DNA from: Candidatus Hydrogenedentota bacterium
Lineage (GTDB): Bacteria; Hydrogenedentota; Hydrogenedentia; Hydrogenedentales; CAITNO01
Reading direction: 5' to 3'
Assembly: GCA_903822375.1 (NCBI GenBank)
Contig: CAIJOU010000062.1
Location: 1-6,169 of the forward strand
Length of the DNA stretch: 6,169 bases
The position numbers were made by a program, and so were the translations under genes. The notes under the pieces were generated by a model. That model had not been told where the DNA came from and ran no database searches. It was given only the letters and a program-made list of their open reading frames with translations. Shown here in pieces: positions 1 to 5,400 of the stretch. How positions within the stretch are numbered: the stretch's first letter is position 1; every line of letters begins with the position of its first letter.

Positions 1-241
1 CCGAAAGCGTGACCACGGCCTTGTCGCCGCCGTTGGGCACATACCAGGCGGACAGCACGATGCCGTCTTCCGTCGTTATCGAAACCTGTTCCACCGGCTT
101 TCCGGAGATTTCGCTCTTCGGCCGGATCTTTCGGTGACTGGGCGCGGTCACGATGTTTGTACCCACATAGCCGACGGCTACCCAAAGCACCACGAAGAGC
201 AGCACAAGAAACGCACCGAACCATCTTAGAAAACGCCGCAT
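1..241 (-). CDS. Alpha/beta hydrolase, membrane-anchored, N-terminal fragment
   Basis: Only the first 80 residues are present; the gene continues past the left edge. The start is the ATG at 241-239. It begins MRRFLRWFGAFLVLLFVVLW, a basic N-terminus followed by a hydrophobic segment (about residues 6-25) that should act as a signal anchor. After a short linker comes a segment reading VSITTEDGIVLSAWYVPNGG and then KAVVTL at the edge. This is the usual entry into an alpha/beta hydrolase fold of the COG1073/S33 type, where a strand leads to the HG oxyanion motif; that motif and the nucleophile would lie outside the window. The substrate is unknown. The gene sits 37 bp downstream of the EEP-family gene on the same strand, with only a weak purine-rich stretch (GAGAG) before the start, so it is probably cotranscribed. 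Family assignment rests on the N-terminal pattern alone. Confidence 0.75.
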   Translation of the reverse strand, partial: MRRFLRWFGAFLVLLFVVLWVAVGYVGTNIVTAPSHRKIRPKSEISGKPVEQVSITTEDGIVLSAWYVPNGGDKAVVTLS

Positions 242-278
242 GGGAGACTCTCTCTGTCAATGCGATGACATGGACGGT

Positions 279-1121
279 TCAGGGCAGCCTCAGGACGCCG
301 AACACGGGGAAATGGTCTGTCGGATAACGACCGTTTTCATTGTACGTGACGGTTTCACATTCCAGCGCCTGCGCGTTGCCGCAGTAGAGAATCCAGTCAA
401 TCCGCGCGTCTGCATCAGGTTTGGGCGCTTTGAAGTCGGAAATGGTGATCGTCGGCCCCTTCTTTTCGGGTGCCTCGGTCCAACTGTCCTTGAAGCCCTT
501 TTCCATCGCGAATGTGTAGGCCTTGCTCTTGCCCGCGCTGGCGTTGAAATCGCCGGTGAGAATGACCGGAAGGTCTCCGGCATAGGGGGCAAGACGGGTC
601 TCGATCACGCCGATGCCGTTTTGCCGGGCCAATTCACTCTTGTGGTCCATGTGTGTGTTGGCATACACAAAGAAACGCCCTGTCTTGGGGTGATGGAACT
701 TGATGCGCGTCGCCATGCGCGTGCAGGCCGTGTCCCAGGACATCGAACCCGGCTGGTCGGGCGTTTCGCTGAGCCAGAAGTTGAGGGTCTCGATCGGAAC
801 CAGTACCTCCGCCTTGTAAAACACGGCCGTCATCTCGCCCTTGCCGTTCTGATCGCGGCCGATGCCGGTCCAGCGGTATCCGGGCAGGTTCTGCGCGATG
901 TAATCCGCCTGCATTGCGAGACATTCCTGCATGCCCATGATGTCCGGGTCATACTGCTTAATGCAGTTGACGACCGTGTCCTTCCGCTTGGACCAGGAAT
1001 TGTCCCCGTCGAAGGCGGTTCCGTAGCGCACATTGAACGTCATCACGCGCAGCGTGATTTCCTGCGCCGCCGTGACCGTTGATGCCAGCAGCAAACAACC
1101 CGCGATAGTCAAAGACCTCAT
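279..1121 (-). CDS. Secreted endonuclease/exonuclease/phosphatase (EEP) family protein
   Basis: 280 residues, complete, with ATG at 1121-1119 and TGA at 281-279. The first ~19 residues form a signal peptide (MRSLTIAGCLLLASTVTAA, cleavage near VTA-A), so the product should be exported. The mature part carries the EEP/DNase I-like metal-dependent phosphoesterase motifs in order: MTFNVRYG (N30), GMQE (E66), NTHMDH (H157, D159), LTGDFNA (D191, N193), RIDWIL (D242) and TDHFPV (D269, H270). All expected catalytic positions are present, and about 260 mature residues is normal for this fold. EEP enzymes cleave phosphodiesters or phosphomonoesters in nucleic acids, sphingolipids or inositol phosphates; the substrate here cannot be told, though small secreted bacterial members of this shape are common. 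A good ribosome binding site (AAAGGA, 7 nt before ATG) supports the start. It lies between a DUF3862-like gene and an alpha/beta hydrolase gene on the same strand, probably one operon. Confidence 0.92.
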   Translation of the reverse strand: MRSLTIAGCLLLASTVTAAQEITLRVMTFNVRYGTAFDGDNSWSKRKDTVVNCIKQYDPDIMGMQECLAMQADYIAQNLPGYRWTGIGRDQNGKGEMTAVFYKAEVLVPIETLNFWLSETPDQPGSMSWDTACTRMATRIKFHHPKTGRFFVYANTHMDHKSELARQNGIGVIETRLAPYAGDLPVILTGDFNASAGKSKAYTFAMEKGFKDSWTEAPEKKGPTITISDFKAPKPDADARIDWILYCGNAQALECETVTYNENGRYPTDHFPVFGVLRLP

Positions 1122-1184
1122 GATGCTTCCTTTCGTCGTTCAACGCCGTTCGTGCCGTTTTGCCCGCTCCCGTGCCCGCGGCTG

Positions 1185-1628
1185 TTATCTTTCTCCGTCG
1201 GACTCTTTGGCGCGTTCCCTGAACTTGAACTGCTTCTGTTCAAGCTTGCTCTCCACAAATCCGACACGCAACTTGGACCCGTCCGGGTTCACCCAGGTTT
1301 TCCAGATAGTCAGCGTCGGTCCGGTATAGCCGGTTTTGCCCCGCTCATACTGCGATTCGGACTCATCCGCCTCGCCGCCAAGCACAGCGACCACCTGGCT
1401 GTAAGTCATGCCGTAGAGCAGTTTGTCCAGAATTGCGGCATCGAGAACCGGCCTTGCGGGGGGTTCCTGAGAAGGGGGGGCAACGGGGGGCGGCGTCGCA
1501 GGTGCGGGTGCGGCAACAGGCGCCGTGGAAGTGGAGGGCGTCCGGTTCAATCTGGAGAGCGTCATGGGCACCAGAAGCACCGCCAAAAGCAGCACGACCA
1601 CTCCGGCAATAATACTCTTGTTCTCCAA
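1185..1628 (-). CDS. Membrane-anchored protein with proline-rich linker and DUF3862/SmpA-like domain
   Basis: 147 residues from a TTG start at 1628-1626 to TAA at 1187-1185. An in-frame GTG at 1664 would add 12 residues, but it has no Shine-Dalgarno sequence and falls at the -10 of the likely promoter. The TTG has GGAG at 1640-1637, 8 nt upstream, and puts the membrane segment right at the N-terminus (MENKSIIAGVVVLLLAVLLV). Residues 30-60 are a Pro/Ala/Thr-rich linker. Residues about 62-133 look like the small BLIP-type fold of DUF3862/SmpA-OmlA proteins: ILDKLLYGMTYSQVVAVLGG (the 'GMTyxqVvxiLG' helix), then TLTIWKTWVNPDGSKLRVGF (W109, W112, D116-G117), then a strand VESKLEQKQ. The end is highly charged. 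Such domains usually serve as protein-interaction modules at the envelope; a specific role is not evident. It would be the first gene of the leftward cluster, 63 bp before the EEP gene start. Confidence 0.8.
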   Translation of the reverse strand: MENKSIIAGVVVLLLAVLLVPMTLSRLNRTPSTSTAPVAAPAPATPPPVAPPSQEPPARPVLDAAILDKLLYGMTYSQVVAVLGGEADESESQYERGKTGYTGPTLTIWKTWVNPDGSKLRVGFVESKLEQKQFKFRERAKESDGER

Positions 1629-1664
1629 GGCATCAACTCCGTCTCGGGCGGGATAACCGGGCAC

Positions 1665-1693
1665 AGTCTAAGACAGTCCGTCACAATTAACAA
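1665..1693 (-). promoter_or_regulatory. Candidate sigma70-type promoter for the leftward genes
   Basis: Read on the minus strand, TTGTTA (1693-1688) and TAGACT (1670-1665) are separated by exactly 17 bp; each box matches the consensus at 4 of 6 positions. Transcription would begin near 1658, giving a leader of about 30 nt with GGAG before the TTG start at 1628. This fits the chosen start and rules against the GTG at 1664. Boxes of this quality occur by chance, so this is a prediction only. Confidence 0.45.
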
Positions 1694-1704
1694 GTATTCG
1701 TATT

Positions 1705-1737
1705 GCCCGAACGGTCGGGCACGGAGTGCATCGCCCG
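1705..1737. repeat. Overlapping small palindromes
   Basis: GCCCGA (1705-1710) pairs with TCGGGC (1715-1720) around a 4-nt loop. The overlapping GCAC (1719-1722) pairs with GTGC (1726-1729) around GGA, and CGGGC (1716-1720) can instead pair with GCCCG (1733-1737). It lies just upstream of the leftward promoter and marks the left edge of the palindrome-rich stretch. There is no T-run on either strand, so it is not an obvious intrinsic terminator. Confidence 0.5.
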
Positions 1738-1747
1738 CAGGGGGACT

Positions 1748-1811
1748 GGCATCCTGTTCCCGCCAATGAACGTGGGCATGCCAACAATGACACTTGCCGG
1801 GAACAGGTGCC
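1748..1811. repeat. 64-bp imperfect inverted repeat
   Basis: The left arm GGCA-T-CCTGTTCCCG (1748-1762) pairs with the right arm CGGGAACAGGTGCC (1798-1811): 14 base pairs interrupted by one bulged T at 1752. The 35-nt middle contains GGCATGCC (1775-1782), itself a palindrome and close to the loop cores of the hairpin unit at 1887-1998. No open frame here is supported as a gene. It is most simply part of a dispersed non-coding repeat. Confidence 0.65.
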
Positions 1812-1815
1812 TGTA

Positions 1816-1834
1816 CCCCGGCGGGGATGGTGCG
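1816..1834. repeat. 19-bp direct repeat, copy 1
   Basis: CCCCGGCGGGGATGGTGCG; the same 19 bases recur at 2069-2087 in the same orientation. The first 11 bases are a palindrome (CCCC-GGC-GGGG). After the identity ends the two copies remain loosely similar for some bases. The pair brackets the multi-hairpin unit between them. Confidence 0.75.
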
Positions 1835-1871
1835 ATCCATCCGCAACGGTGGGCTACGCACACCCCATGAG

Positions 1872-1886
1872 AAGGACGCCGTCCTT
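1872..1886. repeat. Short perfect hairpin followed by T-run
   Basis: AAGGAC (1872-1877) and GTCCTT (1881-1886) are perfect complements around GCC, and TTT follows on the plus strand (T1885-T1889 in total). A 6-bp stem, half of it A/T-rich, makes a poor intrinsic terminator, and no gene ends just before it on this strand. It abuts the multi-hairpin unit and is more likely part of the same repeat. Confidence 0.45.
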
Positions 1887-1998
1887 TTTGGAGTGCTGTG
1901 GCCATGCCACAGCTTTGTTTCGACGGGGCCATGCCCCGTCGGCCCGCAGGCATGGCCTGCGGGAAGAAAAGCGGCGGCATGGCCGCACGCACTCCAAA
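1887..1998. repeat. 112-bp multi-hairpin unit with CAT/ATG loops
   Basis: A perfect 10-bp outer inverted repeat, TTTGGAGTGC (1887-1896) and GCACTCCAAA (1989-1998), encloses four consecutive hairpins. They are GCTGTGGC/GCCACAGC (1895-1902, 1906-1913, loop CAT), CGACGGGGC/GCCCCGTCG (1921-1929, 1933-1941, loop CAT), CCCGCAGGC/GCCTGCGGG (1943-1951, 1955-1963, loop ATG) and GCGGC/GCCGC (1974-1978, 1982-1986, loop ATG). All stems are perfect, and all four loops are three bases long with a GGC..GCC closure. Such an arrangement could form a multi-branched structure in RNA or single-stranded DNA, as REP-like or MITE-like elements do. It encodes no transposase. From memory, similar 'TTTGGAGTGC' repeats are abundant in Verrucomicrobia-type genomes, but this was not searched. 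Confidence 0.8.
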
Positions 1999-2006
1999 GT
2001 AGCAGT

Positions 2007-2062
2007 CACCATTTCGGGTACCGGTTCTACGCGCAAGGTCAGGAGGTGGGACGAAAATGGTG
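2007..2062. repeat. Imperfect inverted repeat
   Basis: CACCATTTCG (2007-2016) is the reverse complement of CGAAAATGGTG (2052-2062) apart from one extra A. GCAGTC also occurs in direct orientation next to both arms (2002-2007 and 2063-2068). It lies between the multi-hairpin unit and the second copy of the 19-bp direct repeat, so it is probably part of the same composite element. Confidence 0.5.
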
Positions 2063-2068
2063 GCAGTC

Positions 2069-2087
2069 CCCCGGCGGGGATGGTGCG
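2069..2087. repeat. 19-bp direct repeat, copy 2
   Basis: Identical to 1816-1834. The distance between copy starts is 253 bp. It could mark two members of one repeat family, or the ends of one composite element. It is too long for a typical target-site duplication and has internal symmetry, which favours a repeat module. Confidence 0.75.
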
Positions 2088-2167
2088 CTCCAGGTGCCCG
2101 CGCGGCCGGTCCTGGGGAGATTCTTGCCTGGTCCTTGTGCGGCTCTTGGAGGGTACGCAAGAAAAAC

Positions 2168-2196
2168 TTGCTTTGGCGCCAAATTTGTCCTATTTT
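2168..2196 (+). promoter_or_regulatory. Candidate promoter with 12-bp palindromic operator
   Basis: TTGCTT (2168-2173) and TATTTT (2191-2196) are 17 bp apart, each 4 of 6 to the sigma70 consensus, in the only clearly A/T-rich patch of the intergenic stretch. The spacer contains TTTGGCGCCAAA (2172-2183), a perfect palindrome overlapping the end of the -35 box. A bound dimeric regulator there would occlude polymerase, so it is a good repressor-site candidate. A start near 2203 would leave a leader of about 240 nt before the large gene at 2441. Just upstream, TTCTTGC (2121-2127) and GCAAGAA (2157-2163) form a further inverted pair. Confidence 0.45.
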
Positions 2197-2202
2197 CTTA
2201 TT

Positions 2203-2424
2203 GTGTGGGCCATGTGCGGAGCGGCGAGGTGCCTGGTGTAACACCTGCGTGGAAGACTATCCCTGCCGAACCATACCGCAATGAACAGGTTCACCATTGG
2301 ATTTGCGCCAAACGTGACTTTGGGAACCGGGGATTTCGACATCGTCCGATTCCGGTGTAACCGGAACGGAATGGAGCGCCCAAAGTGGGCCAATAGGAAG
2401 TGTTGAAGGCGGTCAAGTGCGTAC
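2203..2424 (+). other. Presumed 5' leader with small hairpins; no gene
   Basis: No coding region is supported here. Three small perfect inverted repeats are visible: GGTGT-A-ACACC (2235-2245), TTCCGGT-GTA-ACCGGAA (2350-2366, extendable by three pairs past one bulged A), and GCCCA-AAG-TGGGC (2378-2390). None is followed by a T-run, so they are not intrinsic terminators. I recognise no known riboswitch. The last two lie 35-75 nt before the ribosome binding site and could affect translation or message stability. Confidence 0.35.
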
Positions 2425-2431
2425 AAGGAGG
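2425..2431 (+). promoter_or_regulatory. Strong Shine-Dalgarno sequence
   Basis: AAGGAGG, a full match to the anti-Shine-Dalgarno core, 9 nt before the ATG at 2441. It fixes the start of the large gene, and the residues that follow read as a signal peptide. Confidence 0.9.
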
Positions 2432-2440
2432 AAAAGGACC

Positions 2441-5400
2441 ATGGCAGGAACACGTCTTTACGGGGTATGCAGCGCAATCGTTGTTGTTTCGCTGTTGATT
2501 TCAGTTGCAGCCATGGCTGCAATTCCGGAGGGCGCGCAGCCTGCAGGCGTCGGCACGGACAAATCTGCCGAGAAGGACAACATATCCACGCCTCTTAAGC
2601 AGTATGGCATGGGAAAGCTCAGTTCAAACGTCGCCTACTCCCCCGATGGAACGAAATTCCTTACCGGGTCCGGGGACGGCAGGGCACGACTCTGGGATGC
2701 CGCGACGGGCACCCTTCTCCGCGCCTTCACCGGACACACGCGCGAAGTGCTTTGCGTGGCCTTTTCCCCGGACGGGACCAAGGTGCTCACCGGGTCGTAC
2801 GATTACACGGCTAAGCTGTGGGACCTGGCCACCGGGGCAGAACTTCGCACCTTCATCGGTCATGAGGAGGGAGTCCTGTCGGTGGCGTGTTCTCCGGACG
2901 GGACCAAAGTGCTCACCGGAGCGCGGGACCTCAAGGCGAAACTGTGGGACGCGGCCACGGGCGCGAACATTCACACCTTCACCGGACATGGCTCTGCGGT
3001 GGCTTCCGTGGCCTTTTCCCCGGACGGGACCAAAGTGCTCACCGGATCGTGGGACACAACGGCAAAACTGTGGGACACAGACACAGCCGTGAATCTCCGC
3101 ACCTTCACCGGACACACGTCGATTGTATCCTCCGTGGCTATTTCGTCCGATGGGACGCGGCTACTCACGGGGTCAAATGACAACACGGCAAAACTGTGGA
3201 GCGTGGACTCGAGCGTCAGTATCCGCACCTTTTCCGGGCACACCTCGATCGTGACTTCGGTGGCGTTTTCAATGGACGGGACCAGGATGGTCAGCGGGTC
3301 CTACGACAGTACGGCGAAACTGTGGAACGTGGAAACGGGCGAGAACGTCCGCACCTTCACCGGGCACACTTCGGCCCTTTTGTCCGCGGCCTTTACGCCG
3401 GATGGGACCAAGATCCTCACCGGCGCGTATGACAATACGGAAAAAGTGTGGGACGCGACAGCAGGCACGGAACTCCACACCTTCACCGGACACACGGGCC
3501 AGGTGGGCTCGGCCGCATTTTCACCGAACGCGACCAGGGTGCTTACCGGGACGGGAGACCTTGTCGCAAAACTCTGGGACGCAGCAACGGGCGCGGGGCT
3601 GTATGACTTTGCGGGGCATGCGGGCCCCGTAAACTCGGCCGTTTTTTCGCAGGATGGGACCAAAGTCCTTACCGGATCGGACGACTCCACGGCGAAACTG
3701 TGGAACGCGTCCACTGGCGAAGTCATACGCACCTTCACAGGGCACACGAGACGGATTCCCTCGGTGGCGTTTTCGCCGGACGGAACCAGGGTGCTCACCG
3801 GTTCAGTGGACGGCACAGCTAAACTGTGGAACTCGGCCACGGGCGAAGTGGTGCGCACCTTTACCACGGACTCGAAGATGGTATTCGCTGTGGCATTTTC
3901 ACCGAATGGGACCAAGGTGCTCGCCGGGCTGAATGACAACAGGGCAATTCTATGGAATGCCGACACGGGCGCGGTCCTGCTCACCTTCATCGGCCACACA
4001 GATTCAGTGTGTTCCGTGGCCTTTTCCGCGGATGGAACCAAGGTGCTCACCGGTTCGTCGGACGACTCGGTAAAACTGTGGGACGCAACAACGGGTGCGG
4101 TGCTCCGAACCTTTTCGGGGCACAGCGGTTACTCGGCATGGTCCGTCGCGTTTTCACCGGATGGGACCAAGGTGCTTGCCGGAGTCGGCGACCGGGAGGC
4201 GAAACTTTGGGATGCGGCAACGGGCGCGGAGTTGCGCAACTTCAAAGGACACACGGACTGGGTGCTTTCGGTGGCCTTCTCTCCGGACGGGACCAAAGTT
4301 CTCACCGGGTCGGGTGACGGCACGACCAAGCTGTGGCCGGTCACCGGAGGTGCCGTGGACGTCCTGGTGCCTTATGTGCTTGGCGAAACGCAGGCGGACG
4401 CTCAGGCATTCATCACAAACTTTGGTCTGACGGTCGGCACGGTAACGCAGCAGTGCAGTAACACCATTTCCGCGGGAAAGGTCATAAGCCAGAATCCCGG
4501 GGCGTTCCAACAGGCAATTACGGGTGCCGCTGTGGCGCTGGTGGTGTCGAATGGGGGATGCCCGGTGACCGTGCCAAATTTGGTGGGCCAGACCATGAGT
4601 TCGACGAGCACCACTCTCACAGGTGTGGGACTGTATATTGCCAGCATAACGCAGCGGTGCGACGACACCGTAGCCACCGACACGGTTGTCAGCCAGACTC
4701 CGGAGGCGGGTCAACAGACGCCCTCTGGCAGTGGCGTGACGCTGGTGGTGTCGACAGGCCGGTGCCCGGTGACCGTGCCCGGTTTGGCCGGCAAAACCCA
4801 GACTGAGGCACAAACGGCGCTTGCCGGCGCGAATTTGACTATCGGCACTGTGTCGCACCAGTGCAGTAACGCCGTTGCAGAGGGCCTGGTTTGCGGTCAG
4901 ACGCCGGCGGCAGGAGCGTCGACAGCGTATGGCAGTGCCGTGACCATAGTCCTGTCTACGGGCATGTGCAACACAACCGTGCCCAATGTCGTGGGACAGA
5001 CACAAACCCTGGCGACCACAACGATTGGCGGGGCAAGCCTTGCGCTTGGCACGGTTTCGCAGCAATGCAGCAACAGTGTGGCAGCAGGAGTGGTCATCAG
5101 CCAAGCGCCGACCGCGGGTGAACAAACGCCCTTTGGAAGTGCTGTATCCCTGGTGGTGTCGACGGGCCATTGTACCGTCGCCGTACCCAACGTGGTGGGT
5201 CAGACACAATCCGCGGCAACGACGGCGATTACGAACGCAAATCTCACCGTTGGCACGAAGACACAAGAGTGCAGTAACACGGTGACTGCCGGGTTGGTCA
5301 TAAGCCAGACGCCCACGGCGGATCAACAGGCACCGTTTGGCAGTGTCGTTGCACTGGTAATCTCGGCGGGTCTGTGTGACGCGATCGTTCCCAATGTGGT

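Noticed and set aside
240..1082. Plus-strand open frame of 280 codons opposite the EEP gene
   Set aside because: The minus strand encodes all catalytic EEP motifs with a signal peptide and ribosome binding site; the plus-strand frame matches nothing recognisable.
1095..1106. Lipobox-like IAGC at residues 6-9 of the EEP protein
   Set aside because: The cysteine comes after only eight residues and is followed by more hydrophobic signal-peptide sequence (LLLAS), so a standard signal peptidase I site near residue 18 is more likely.
1872..1889. Intrinsic terminator (AAGGAC/GTCCTT followed by T-run)
   Set aside because: The stem is only 6 bp, the T-run overlaps the stem, and no transcript is expected to end here on the plus strand.
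1687..2360. Several open frames of 110-188 codons on both strands across the intergenic repeats
   Set aside because: They overlap one another on both strands, run through palindromes, lack good ribosome binding sites and show no domain. They are best explained as GC-rich repeat DNA.
3301..4050. Minus-strand open frame (249 codons) opposite the WD40 region
   Set aside because: Its translation is a 42-residue echo (VSTLVPSGENAT...) of the antisense strand of the WD40 repeats; there is no independent evidence of a gene.
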